Origin: a virus
DNA: 35,267 nt
Reading direction: 5' to 3' (one strand)
Virus record (IMG/VR): IMGVR_UViG_3300042887_001132
Span: 1 to 35,267 of that record
The notes under the pieces were generated by a model that did not search any database, was not told where the DNA came from, and was given only the letters and a program-made list of their open reading frames with translations. Within the stretch, counting starts at the first letter, position 1. Each line of letters opens with the position of its first letter. Shown here one piece after another: positions 25,067 to 32,789 of this stretch. Both the position numbers and the translations under genes were made by a program.

Positions 25067-26607
25067 TTTAATCCCTCCAAAAATTCTCTATGGTCTGTAC
25101 ATTCTGACACCTTGTAGTCTTGATATTTTTTGTAATAGTCATACATGTCAACACCCTTTTTATAATCCGCAGAATTTTCGATATAAGTTTTTGCAATATC
25201 TTTATTTATTGTCTTATGTGCAGACCCCACAAAGGTCCAACTATTTGATGACCAATGCTCTCCAGAGTCAAATTTATTTGGAAGTCTTACCTTCCACTTA
25301 TCAATCTTTTCCTGCAAATCTTTTGGAGCATTTTCGTATGAAAATTTTTGCCAAAACTCTGTGTCATTTCTTAATGTCATGTAGTGGAAATATATAAAAT
25401 CAGAAACGTTGTTATTCATATTAACAATGTTCTTATTAAACTCTTCTCTGACCTCTTTTGAATTTTCAAATAGCCATAGTGGGTTGTCGAATATCTGTGT
25501 TAACTCCACAATGCTAACCCAAATAGACGTTGCCTCAAGTGGCTCAACAAAGTTTGCTGCAAGGCCTACTGCTACACAGTTGTTAACCCATGGCTCCTCA
25601 TAACATCCAGCACTAAACTTAAAGCCACCCTTATCTTTTCTTGGGTATGTTGGCTCGTAGCCCAAGAACTCTTCTATCTCTTTTGCTGCTTCTTCTTCAG
25701 AGATCAAAGATGAATCATATACATACCCACAACCAAACCTAGTCTGAAGTGGTATCTTCCACATCCATCCATACTTCATTGCAATTGCTTCTGTGTAAGA
25801 AGGAATTTTATCTTCCATATCAACAAAGAATGGAAGGGCAGAATCAACTGGAAGAAAGTCTTTATAACTTTTCCACTTTGGATTATAAACTTTGCCAATG
25901 ATTAGTCTATGGAATCCGCTACAGTCAAAAACAAAATCACAGTGGATCTTCTCATTGTTATCTAGGACCAAACTCTTTACATAATCTTTTTCATCTAGCA
26001 AGACATCTTTTATTGTGCCATCAACTAGTTTAATTCCTCTTTCTGTGCCTATCTCTTTTAGTCTCTCTGCTAGTTTAGTTGCATTAAAATGTATAGAAAC
26101 ATTGCCTATTTTTTTGTAATCATTAATGGGATCTTTATTAGCAACAAACCCAAAATCTCTCTTGCTTGCTTCTAAAATAAAAGGAACCTTCTTGGCTTCT
26201 GAAATTTTTTCTGTAAAGTCTATGTTCTTTACGCTATTATTTATGGCAATGCTTGCTGCAATTAGGGGACTATTGGAAAGGTATCTGTCATACACAGCGT
26301 CAAAGCCTAAAGATCTATCCGTTGTGGAAAATGCATGGTAATAAAATTCTCCATCGTTATTCCAGTTTGTAAACTTAATTCCATTCTTAATAGTTGCGTC
26401 ACAGTTTCTTATCAGATCAGAAAGAGGTATGTTTAGATGGTCAAAAAAGTCTGCAAGGTATGGGGTTGATCCTTCTCCTGCACCCAAGATTCCTATATCC
26501 TTTGACTCAATTACTGTTATGTCTAAGTCTGGGTATGATCGTTTTGCTTTAAGTGCAGTAAGCCACCCAGCAGTTCCTCCACCAACAACAACTATCTTCT
26601 TTGTCAT
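25063..26607 (-). CDS. flavin-dependent tryptophan-halogenase-like protein (514 aa)
   Basis: 514-residue FAD-dependent halogenase (PrnA/RebH type): dinucleotide fold VVVGGGTAGW (6-15), GEGSTP (44-49), candidate catalytic Lys78 (or Lys74) in IKNGIKF, and the diagnostic WxWxIP motif WMWKIP (281-286). GLAANFVEPLEATSIWVS completes FAD binding. Typical length. Such enzymes chlorinate or brominate tryptophan or related rings using FADH2; reductase and substrate are not identified. It sits in a chain of overlapping genes with a sulfotransferase and hydroxylase. Confidence 0.88.
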   Translation of the reverse strand: MTKKIVVVGGGTAGWLTALKAKRSYPDLDITVIESKDIGILGAGEGSTPYLADFFDHLNIPLSDLIRNCDATIKNGIKFTNWNNDGEFYYHAFSTTDRSLGFDAVYDRYLSNSPLIAASIAINNSVKNIDFTEKISEAKKVPFILEASKRDFGFVANKDPINDYKKIGNVSIHFNATKLAERLKEIGTERGIKLVDGTIKDVLLDEKDYVKSLVLDNNEKIHCDFVFDCSGFHRLIIGKVYNPKWKSYKDFLPVDSALPFFVDMEDKIPSYTEAIAMKYGWMWKIPLQTRFGCGYVYDSSLISEEEAAKEIEEFLGYEPTYPRKDKGGFKFSAGCYEEPWVNNCVAVGLAANFVEPLEATSIWVSIVELTQIFDNPLWLFENSKEVREEFNKNIVNMNNNVSDFIYFHYMTLRNDTEFWQKFSYENAPKDLQEKIDKWKVRLPNKFDSGEHWSSNSWTFVGSAHKTINKDIAKTYIENSADYKKGVDMYDYYKKYQDYKVSECTDHREFLEGLK

Positions 26608-26810
26608 TACTTTCTACCCCACTGTATATAGTTCCATCCACGCTCATGTGCGTAGTAAATAAATACCTTAACTACCGTTTCCCAAAATGCAATTGTAACA
26701 GATAAAGAAGCATTTTTTGTAATGACGTAAGCAACTGCTACAGAGGAAAGTGTTCCCCATATACGATAACTTAGTGCCTTAGCAAATGATCTTGCCTTTG
26801 TTACTGTCAT
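26607..26810 (-). CDS. DUF2061 membrane protein 1 (67 aa)
   Basis: 67 residues: KARSFAKALSYRIWGTLSSV, second helix, then YAHERGWNYIQWG, matching DUF2061 (two membrane helices, HERxW near the end). ATG at 26810 overlaps the upstream paralog as ATGA. One of three paralogs. Function of the family unknown. Confidence 0.78.
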   Translation of the reverse strand: MTVTKARSFAKALSYRIWGTLSSVAVAYVITKNASLSVTIAFWETVVKVFIYYAHERGWNYIQWGRK

Positions 26811-27010
26811 TCTTTGCCCCAAGATACAGAATTCCAGATTCTTTCATGGTAGTAGTAAGCAACAAAGTTAACACCATTTGTTATAAGGGTTGCAAGTGTT
26901 GCCATATTGATATCCTTGCTTAGTGCGTACAATGTTATGAACGTTGTCAATAAAGCAACAACTCTCCATGTCAAAGACTTGGCAAGAGATCTACTTTTCT
27001 TTACGCTCAT
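26807..27010 (-). CDS. DUF2061 membrane protein 2 (67 aa)
   Basis: 67 residues, same length and plan as its neighbour: KSRSLAKSLTWRVVALLTTF ... YYHERIWNSVSWG. GGAG 7 nt before ATG 27010. Tandem duplication with 26607-26810. Confidence 0.8.
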   Translation of the reverse strand: MSVKKSRSLAKSLTWRVVALLTTFITLYALSKDINMATLATLITNGVNFVAYYYHERIWNSVSWGKE

Positions 27011-27119
27011 TTTTATCTCCAAACATTATTCGCTCTTCTGCTTCGTTCATTAAACGACCAGACTCTTCTAAGTAATTAAATGCCCATTTGCTTGCGTTTT
27101 TCAGTAGCCGAAATAGCAT
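26991..27119 (-). CDS. nested 42-aa helical protein
   Basis: Frame MLFRLLKNASKWAFNYLEES then charged residues to KNERKEK, overlapping the end of the APS-kinase gene (44 nt) and the start of the DUF2061 gene (20 nt). GGGGG precedes the ATG, as for 24076. Amphipathic helix. It fills the gap between those genes, which supports it. Confidence 0.5.
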   Translation of the reverse strand: MLFRLLKNASKWAFNYLEESGRLMNEAEERIMFGDKNERKEK

Positions 27120-27834
27120 GAATATCTGCCCCCAAGTCTACTTGCTCAATCTTATATCCTACATCACGACCATAAACAATGTTGGTGATGTTAGGTAGTC
27201 TTAGTACTAATGCACCATCCATAAACTCATCCTTAGCAATGTAACCCTTTACCTGATCAAAGGTAAGTGGGTCCTTCTCGCTTGTATTGTAGGTGTTACG
27301 GACTCCAAGTAGCACCTGCTCTGTTCTCTTCCCTGCCTCTTTGTAAAGGGCGTGGTGGCCTTCGTGCCAAGGCTGGTACCTACCCAGCATAAGGGTTGTA
27401 GGGGCTGTCCAGTCGTGTAACTGGCAAGCAGCAATGATAAGGTCAGCCTCTTCTTCTACCGTCATCCCACAGGGGATTCTGACATCGCAGGACTCTGGAT
27501 CTTCCCACATCTTATTTGTGTCTTCAAATCTTCCAGACTCAATTCTGTCTACCCAGATTAAAATATCTGGCTTTCCAAATGCTGCACGGGTTAGATCTGT
27601 TGGGCATACAAAGTCAACGATTACTGGTGCAACACCCTGCTTAGCAATAAGTCTTGCCATATCCCCCATGCGTCTTGCCTGCTCAATTCTATCTTCAGGA
27701 CTAAAGCCTAAATCTGAATTCACAGTTGCACGAACCTCATCTGCATTAAGATGGATAGCGTTAATTCTTTCTTTGAGTGCCTTAGATAACTCTGTCTTAC
27801 CTGCACCTGGTAGACCAATAATCTGAATAATCAT
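27076..27834 (-). CDS. APS kinase fused to NMNAT-like nucleotidyltransferase (252 aa)
   Basis: 252-residue two-domain protein. Residues 1-about 140: P-loop GLPGAGKT (7-14), then HLNADEVRATVNSDLGFSPEDR, EQARRMGDMARLIAKQG, the adenylylsulfate kinase (CysC) pattern that makes PAPS. Residues about 147-252: GRYQPWHEGH (151-160) and ISATEKR (241-247), the HxGH and ISxTxxR motifs of cytidylyltransferase-fold enzymes, nearest to the NadM-type GRFQPFHxGH. PAPS is the donor for the two sulfotransferases here. The second domain may be NMN adenylyltransferase or an ATP-sulfurylase stand-in; undecided. ATGA overlap with the hydroxylase. Confidence 0.82.
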   Translation of the reverse strand: MIIQIIGLPGAGKTELSKALKERINAIHLNADEVRATVNSDLGFSPEDRIEQARRMGDMARLIAKQGVAPVIVDFVCPTDLTRAAFGKPDILIWVDRIESGRFEDTNKMWEDPESCDVRIPCGMTVEEEADLIIAACQLHDWTAPTTLMLGRYQPWHEGHHALYKEAGKRTEQVLLGVRNTYNTSEKDPLTFDQVKGYIAKDEFMDGALVLRLPNITNIVYGRDVGYKIEQVDLGADIHAISATEKRKQMGI

Positions 27835-28394
27835 TTTTTTTCTAACTCCTCGTTTGGCATTATGTCAATAAGCAAATGAATTCTATCTATATCACTATTG
27901 TTTTCTACAAGGTGTGGTCTTGAGTTGTTAATTTCCCAACACTCTCCAGCCTGCATGCTGATCTTTTCATTTCCAACACCAAAGAAAACATTGTCAGATG
28001 TAACGATTGGAATATGATTTCTTTTAGATAGCATCAGGTAGTCTCCAGAGTCAAAGTGAATCGATATATCTTCTCTGGCCTTTAGTTTAATTAAGAGGAC
28101 CATTCCTCTAACACCGTCATGAATTTCTTCTAGGTTTTTAATGATAGGCTCAAGAAGATCAATCAACTTAGTGTCATCAGATTCTCGTCTTGTTGAAAAC
28201 TCTTGACCACTCTTCCATTGCAGGTTTGCTCTATATACAAAATATGAGACAGTATCCTTGTGAACATCATAGTTATCTTGTCTTGATGTGTCTAGCAACC
28301 ACTGACTAGAAAAGTCTGAAACATAATCTTTTATCTCATCAATGTTATATGTGTTATGCTTTTTAAAGTTAAAGTCTTCTAGCGTCTTTCTCAT
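27831..28394 (-). CDS. Asp/Asn beta-hydroxylase-like 2OG oxygenase (187 aa)
   Basis: 187-residue cupin resembling the aspartyl/asparaginyl beta-hydroxylase (Asp_Arg_Hydrox) group: SIHFDSGDYLMLSKRNHIPI, then GECWEINNSRPHLVENN and DIDRIHLLID, which supply the two metal histidines and the 2OG-binding Arg of that family. Substrate unknown. ATGA overlaps on both sides with the sulfotransferase and APS-kinase genes make joint expression nearly certain. Confidence 0.78.
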   Translation of the reverse strand: MRKTLEDFNFKKHNTYNIDEIKDYVSDFSSQWLLDTSRQDNYDVHKDTVSYFVYRANLQWKSGQEFSTRRESDDTKLIDLLEPIIKNLEEIHDGVRGMVLLIKLKAREDISIHFDSGDYLMLSKRNHIPIVTSDNVFFGVGNEKISMQAGECWEINNSRPHLVENNSDIDRIHLLIDIMPNEELEKK

Positions 28395-28975
28395 TTTGTC
28401 TCCAAGGTTTTATTGAAGTCTTTAGAATACGCAAAGTTCATAAAGTCAGAACTGTAAAAATCCTGGACCATTTCTATTGCCTCATCTGTATAGTCTTCTA
28501 TATATGATTCTACCACATAGTTGCCTACGTTGTAAAATCCAAGCGTCCATCCAAGTTCTTCTTCTAACTCCTTCAAGTTCTCAAACCTATAGAGTCTGTC
28601 TACCTGAACGGCATCCTGATCAATTACATAAAAAGACTGAGGTATATGAAGCAGTGGGCTAATTGTAGATATCTTTCCCTGTTTAATATTGTCTAAGTAC
28701 TCTGAAAATGAGATGTTTGTTTGATTAGTTTTATTATATTGTTTATAGCAACTGTATGTTCTCGTGTATGGATTTCTTACAACAGCAAAAGAAAAGATGC
28801 TATCGTCTATTGTGTTGGCTTCTTTTAAATATGAGTATGGATCGTGGTGCCTTGGCCATTCTCTTTTCCAATTATCTAGATTGTTTTCATCTAGTATTTT
28901 AGAAATAGAGGACCCTGCAGTCTTTGGTATGTGAACAAACAGCACTGCACTATATTCTTTGCCTTTAATTATCAT
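28391..28975 (-). CDS. sulfotransferase family protein 2 (194 aa)
   Basis: 194-residue Sulfotransfer_2-like enzyme: LFVHIPKTAGSSISKIL (5'-PSB loop) and FAVVRNPYTRTYSCY (3'-PB motif), both intact. Different from the copy at 17750 in length and most of the sequence. ATG at 28975 is preferred to 28990 for its smaller overlap with the monooxygenase gene and the GAGG upstream. It would use PAPS from the kinase two genes downstream. Confidence 0.85.
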   Translation of the reverse strand: MIIKGKEYSAVLFVHIPKTAGSSISKILDENNLDNWKREWPRHHDPYSYLKEANTIDDSIFSFAVVRNPYTRTYSCYKQYNKTNQTNISFSEYLDNIKQGKISTISPLLHIPQSFYVIDQDAVQVDRLYRFENLKELEEELGWTLGFYNVGNYVVESYIEDYTDEAIEMVQDFYSSDFMNFAYSKDFNKTLETK

Positions 28976-29804
28976 TTTGTGCAGCCTCACTATTTATTTC
29001 TTTAACAAGTTTATTTACCATCATGTCGTTGTTCTGGTTCCAAGCATCATCAAAGTTAGTTGTATTGGTAAATAGTAGTAGGTCGGTTATTCCTTCATCT
29101 TTTAAATTAATTATTTGCTGTTTGACTGTTTCATAGTTTCCAATTATTGACCAGCCTAAGAACCTAGGGTTAAAAACAGAAGTCTTTTCTTTATACTCTT
29201 TAATCTCTTCATCTGATTCTAGAATAGTAGCGTTAGCACTAACCATTCGTTTTTCAATACCCTCAAACTTTTCTATATTCTCTCTGTAGGTGTCTAGCAT
29301 ACACAAAGATGTGCCATTGAACATTCTTACAGTATCTAGAGCATAGTCAGAAAAACCACTAAAGACCATCCGTGGTCTTATTTTTGTTGGGCAATACATT
29401 TTATACCTGTCTATAAAACTTCTCAAGTAGGTAGTTCTTTTTTGAATGGTATCGACTGATTCTGACTCTCCAAAGATGTCAAACTCTAGTTGTGGTTCGT
29501 CTTCTCTAGTATGAAAGTCCCCAGCAACCCAATTAAATACAAGTCTATTGCTATCTATTTGATCATAGCCTATAGTCATCATTCCAGCATACTGAGCACT
29601 TACATGGTATGGCCTTAAAGCAATCATATACTTTAGTTTGTTGCCAGGAACAATGCAAGCAGCAGATTTTATAAAGTAATCTGCCTGCTGTGAATGAAAG
29701 GTAAGCAAGACCGAATCGTATCCAGAATCTTCTAGCCTATGAGAGAGATCTTTTAATTGCTTTACGTCGCAATGTTGATCTCTCAACATATAGTGAATTT
29801 TCAT
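28965..29804 (-). CDS. luciferase-like (LLM-class) flavin monooxygenase 2 (279 aa)
   Basis: 279-residue TIM-barrel protein: DSGYDSVLLTFHSQQADYF, YMIALRPYHVSAQYAGMM, NRLVFNWVAGDF and a C-terminal SIIGNYETVKQQIINL, which are LLM superfamily blocks. Related to but clearly diverged from the paralog at 21167. It heads the coupled tailoring genes after the zinc protein at 29804. May hydroxylate or desulfonate a substrate; unknown. Confidence 0.8.
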   Translation of the reverse strand: MKIHYMLRDQHCDVKQLKDLSHRLEDSGYDSVLLTFHSQQADYFIKSAACIVPGNKLKYMIALRPYHVSAQYAGMMTIGYDQIDSNRLVFNWVAGDFHTREDEPQLEFDIFGESESVDTIQKRTTYLRSFIDRYKMYCPTKIRPRMVFSGFSDYALDTVRMFNGTSLCMLDTYRENIEKFEGIEKRMVSANATILESDEEIKEYKEKTSVFNPRFLGWSIIGNYETVKQQIINLKDEGITDLLLFTNTTNFDDAWNQNNDMMVNKLVKEINSEAAQNDN

Positions 29805-30022
29805 TACTGGGCTAGTTTTTCTCGCTCATCAATAACGCTGATCATAAATGACATCATGCTATTGTAGCCATCTGGAATAGCCATGATTTTATTGTAGTGG
29901 TGGCCACAAAACATAAGGTCACCAGTAATACCAGTAACCTTGACCAAGGCCTCTGCATTGCATCTATCGCAACGATCCTTTGGAGACAGTTGCCACTCTT
30001 GCTTTACCTCATCTTTAATCAT
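29804..30022 (-). CDS. DUF7455-type zinc protein, leaderless (72 aa)
   Basis: 72 residues: LSPKDRCDRCNAEALVKVTG then LMFCGHHYNK, the DRCDRCxAxAxV...LxFCGHH pattern of the DUF7455 zinc-ribbon family of actinobacteria and their phages. TATAAT with 7 nt to the ATG at 30022 sets the start. Ends in TAATG with the monooxygenase, so it heads the tailoring operon. Function unknown. Confidence 0.85.
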   Translation of the reverse strand: MIKDEVKQEWQLSPKDRCDRCNAEALVKVTGITGDLMFCGHHYNKIMAIPDGYNSMMSFMISVIDEREKLAQ

Positions 30023-30038
30023 TGTAAACATTATACTA

Positions 30039-30221
30039 CTACTTTCTGTTGTCGGTGGAATAATAACCAGAGCCGTTGAAAACAACTCCTACATTAGAGT
30101 ATACACGAACCAGCGGTAGATTGCAAGTTTCACAATCATACCCTGGATCGTTGTCTTTAATTGATCGTTCTTTTGTATACCGTTGACCGCAAGGCATACA
30201 GTCGTATTCGTACAATGCCAT
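30039..30221 (-). CDS. FmdB-type zinc-ribbon protein (60 aa)
   Basis: 60 residues: MALYEYDCMPCGQRYTKERS, CETC, then VVFNGSGYYSTD, the FmdB/Zn-ribbon_8 pattern with CxxCG and CxxC. Usually a putative regulatory protein in bacteria; role in phage unknown. The ATG is one base before the TAA of the 36-aa gene upstream. Confidence 0.88.
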   Translation of the reverse strand: MALYEYDCMPCGQRYTKERSIKDNDPGYDCETCNLPLVRVYSNVGVVFNGSGYYSTDNRK

Positions 30222-30332
30222 TTACTTAGATTTTTTCTTTTCTTTTACAGTCCAGATAGGGGCATTGAGTTTATCTCCACCCCATTCATATCCAAGTAAT
30301 TTTACTACTGCTCTAATTATTTTAATACGCAT
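30222..30332 (-). CDS. small basic protein (36 aa)
   Basis: 36 residues, MRIKIIRAVVKLLGYEWGGD, then a Lys-rich end. TAATG overlap with the DUF2061 gene upstream and tight junction downstream support it. Function unknown. Confidence 0.6.
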   Translation of the reverse strand: MRIKIIRAVVKLLGYEWGGDKLNAPIWTVKEKKKSK

Positions 30333-30532
30333 TACTTTATCTTCTTTCCGAACTTTGCCCAGACTCGCTCATGTAAGAAATATCCAAGTGCTTCCCATCC
30401 AATGTATAGTAGTGCACCAAGAGATGCGTACTCCCACTCACCAGTGAAAAGATAGATTACTCCAGCAACACCAACAAGGTGAAATGTTTCCCAACTTAGT
30501 GTCTTAAGCAGTGTTCTCTTAGTTGATTCCAT
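30332..30532 (-). CDS. DUF2061 membrane protein 3 (66 aa)
   Basis: 66 residues: KRTLLKTLSWETFHLVGVAG, second helix, YFLHERVW: DUF2061 again, a third diverged copy. Coupled to the endolysin gene by TAATG, so a lysis-related or membrane role is possible. Confidence 0.78.
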   Translation of the reverse strand: MESTKRTLLKTLSWETFHLVGVAGVIYLFTGEWEYASLGALLYIGWEALGYFLHERVWAKFGKKIK

Positions 30533-31176
30533 TATAGGGCCACAGGACCCTTTCCTCCACCAGAAGACTTCTTTGCAGCAGGCTTTGTAGCCTTTGGTGC
30601 TGCCTTCTTTTCTGGTGCTGCAGTAGTTGCAGATGCAATAATCTTATTTAGTAGTGGAGCATTTTCTTCACCAGTGTAAACTGGACGACCCCAACCAACA
30701 ACAGCGTTAACCAATTTCTTCTTGTTGTTCTTTACATATGCACGAGTCTTTTCTACGCACATTCCGCCATTGCGCTGGTCTCCCTTTGCAGTTCCTGAAG
30801 TGTTTCCTTCAATAACCTGGATTGTTCCATCGCCATTGTTCTTAATGCAAAGACCCACATGTGAAATACGATTTACACCATCATCTGGAAAATCAAAATA
30901 GATCCAGTCTCCTGCTTGTGGATCATCATTACGAGCATCTGACCAACGCTCTGCCTTCTTAAACCAATCTGCTGCTGCAACTGTTGATGCAGACTTAGGG
31001 AATGATTTTACTCCCGAAGTAAATGCACACCAAGAAACAAATGATTGGCACCATGGCTGGAAGTTAACCTTGATCCATGCACCGTATTTTGTTTCGTTAT
31101 CTTTTGGGCCTTCAATTGTGCCCACTTCCTTCTTTGCAACCTCAATGATTGCTTCTAGACTACCTTTTGCTGCCAT
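30532..31176 (-). CDS. CHAP-domain endolysin (214 aa)
   Basis: 214-residue peptidoglycan hydrolase. CHAP core: Cys43 in WCQSFVSWC, His106 in RISHVGLC, Glu123 in VIEGN, with GDWIYFDF between, so amidase or endopeptidase activity on the host wall. The C-terminal 45 residues are Ala/Lys-rich and end in AKKSSGGGKGPVAL, sharing AKKSSGGGK with the holin-like protein at 20702. No signal peptide, so export needs the holin. ATG 31176 has AAGGAGG; a TTGACA-18-TATAAT promoter lies upstream. Confidence 0.88.
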   Translation of the reverse strand: MAAKGSLEAIIEVAKKEVGTIEGPKDNETKYGAWIKVNFQPWCQSFVSWCAFTSGVKSFPKSASTVAAADWFKKAERWSDARNDDPQAGDWIYFDFPDDGVNRISHVGLCIKNNGDGTIQVIEGNTSGTAKGDQRNGGMCVEKTRAYVKNNKKKLVNAVVGWGRPVYTGEENAPLLNKIIASATTAAPEKKAAPKATKPAAKKSSGGGKGPVAL

Positions 31177-31205
31177 GATATGCCTCCTTGTTGACATGTA
31201 GTTCT

Positions 31206-31235
31206 ATTATATCAGAACAATGCCATCTCTGTCAA
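31206..31235 (-). promoter_or_regulatory. promoter for the endolysin gene
   Basis: Minus strand TTGACA (31235-31230), 18 bp, TATAAT (31211-31206). Leader of about 24 nt with AAGGAGG. Confidence 0.75.
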
Positions 31236-31245
31236 CAGGGATATA

Positions 31246-32037
31246 TTATATTTTTACTAGGGATGGATTAAGGGCAGACTTTGCTCCTGCAATAGCCTTT
31301 TCAATTTCAGAACAAACAAAGGCAAACTCTTCTTCAAAGATTTCTGGAGATCTGTCAGGTCCCATCGCTGGGCTCTTTCCTTCTGCAATCATTGCTTCCT
31401 TTAGAGTTTTTTCGATGTCATAGTTTAAGACTGTACATGTAAAGTGCTTCATCACATATCCATCTTTATCAATTAAATACTTCTCGTAATTGCCACCCAT
31501 TTGAACTCCATCATAGAATCCAATGTTTAGCCAAGGTGACTTAAATTTTCCTTCAACATTGCCATCCTCTAGAGAGTCTCTCATTGATCGCAACTGATCC
31601 ATCTGTGATGAAATTTCTGCATATACTTCGTGAGGTGGTAGTGTTGGCTGTCCTAGACCGTTAGTTCCAGCGCCAAGTCCATTGTCTAAAACTTCGTTTA
31701 GCAACTCATGAGGAACCGAAGAAACCATCTCTGAGTACTTAAAGGTTGTGTTATAAATTTCTTCTCCGTAAGCCTTTGAGTCTAGACCGCAAGTAATTCC
31801 TTGTGACCACTTTCCTTTAGTAACTCCTGGACCACAATAATCGTTTGTTGGAATTGCAATAATCTCAAAATCTTCGCTATTGTACTTATCTTGAAGCATC
31901 TGCAAAACTTCTAGTTGGTTGGCGTTTCCACAACCGACTGTAGTATTGGCAACTAGAGTAACCTTGCCTTTGTATTGGTCAAGGTGATTTGGTGTGCCTT
32001 CTGCAGAGTTTAGGGGGATGTCGTAGATTGGTTTCAT
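31246..32037 (-). CDS. glutathione-peroxidase-like protein, leaderless (263 aa)
   Basis: 263 residues. The first 80 follow the GPx pattern: LNSAEGTPNHLDQYKGKVTL, VANTTVGCGNANQ with Cys36 at the peroxidatic position, FEIIAIPTNDYCGPG. C-terminal DGYVMKHF is the last GPx strand. About 90 residues are inserted between, making it longer than usual (about 160). Most bacterial GPx enzymes use thioredoxin. Third predicted peroxidase of the window. TATAAT with 6 nt to ATG 32037; the longer frame to 32112 is rejected for that reason. Confidence 0.78.
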   Translation of the reverse strand: MKPIYDIPLNSAEGTPNHLDQYKGKVTLVANTTVGCGNANQLEVLQMLQDKYNSEDFEIIAIPTNDYCGPGVTKGKWSQGITCGLDSKAYGEEIYNTTFKYSEMVSSVPHELLNEVLDNGLGAGTNGLGQPTLPPHEVYAEISSQMDQLRSMRDSLEDGNVEGKFKSPWLNIGFYDGVQMGGNYEKYLIDKDGYVMKHFTCTVLNYDIEKTLKEAMIAEGKSPAMGPDRSPEIFEEEFAFVCSEIEKAIAGAKSALNPSLVKI

Positions 32038-32123
32038 GACTATATTATAGCACATTTTATGACTTATTTTAGGCTGACATGACTGACCAACTGTGTCTTT
32101 TCTATCATACAATATATTGACAA

Positions 32124-32789
32124 TTAGTTGTCCATACTCTTATATAACTGCTTTAGGCCTTTTAGTGTTCCTATATCCATATACTTACCCCCTGGCCTTA
32201 CAGCCAAAATGTTAGAGCCGTCTTGTATCCATTCTTTTAGTTGTTTTCCTGGGTGCTCTAGTTCTGGATTTAAATATCTGATCATATTTTTACGAAACAG
32301 CATTGTCCCCCACATATCTGGATAATCACAATTCTCTGTTTTGTCTTCTGAGGATAGGACTTTATTTCCTGAAATCTGAACCTGCCCTACACGACCTTTT
32401 AGTTCATCCCCACACTCCCAAACACCAAGAACTAAGTCTGCGTTTGTTTCTTTAAACATTTCTTTATATATGTTTCCTTGAGCATTAAGTATGTATGTAT
32501 CTGGCATTCCAACCAAAACAGTATCGTTATATTCTCCGATCATAAACTTAATTGCCTCAGACATTGTTGATGGCTCATGAACAATAAGTTTAATATTCAT
32601 ATTCATGTTCTCAACAATTGGAACCCACTCTGATCGTGTAGACACACGAACTTCGTCACAGAACTCAAGCATTTGCTCTACATGCCACTGTAGCAAAGAT
32701 CTCTCATCAGATATTGGCAAACAAAATTTTGGTATGCCACCGACTCTTGATGACCTTCCAGATGCTGGTAGTACTCCAATTATAGCCAT
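32124..32789 (-). CDS. sugar-phosphate nucleotidyltransferase (221 aa)
   Basis: 221-residue GT-A fold NTP-transferase: GVLPASGRSSRVGGIPKFCL is the nucleotide loop, VLVGMPDTY the metal-binding strand, DMWGTMLFRK and GKYMDIGTLKGL the C-terminal part. Activates a sugar-1-phosphate. The start at 32789 is chosen because the motif must be N-terminal. Overlaps the upstream glycosyltransferase gene by 10 nt, so the pair probably makes and transfers one sugar. Confidence 0.82.
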   Translation of the reverse strand: MAIIGVLPASGRSSRVGGIPKFCLPISDERSLLQWHVEQMLEFCDEVRVSTRSEWVPIVENMNMNIKLIVHEPSTMSEAIKFMIGEYNDTVLVGMPDTYILNAQGNIYKEMFKETNADLVLGVWECGDELKGRVGQVQISGNKVLSSEDKTENCDYPDMWGTMLFRKNMIRYLNPELEHPGKQLKEWIQDGSNILAVRPGGKYMDIGTLKGLKQLYKSMDN

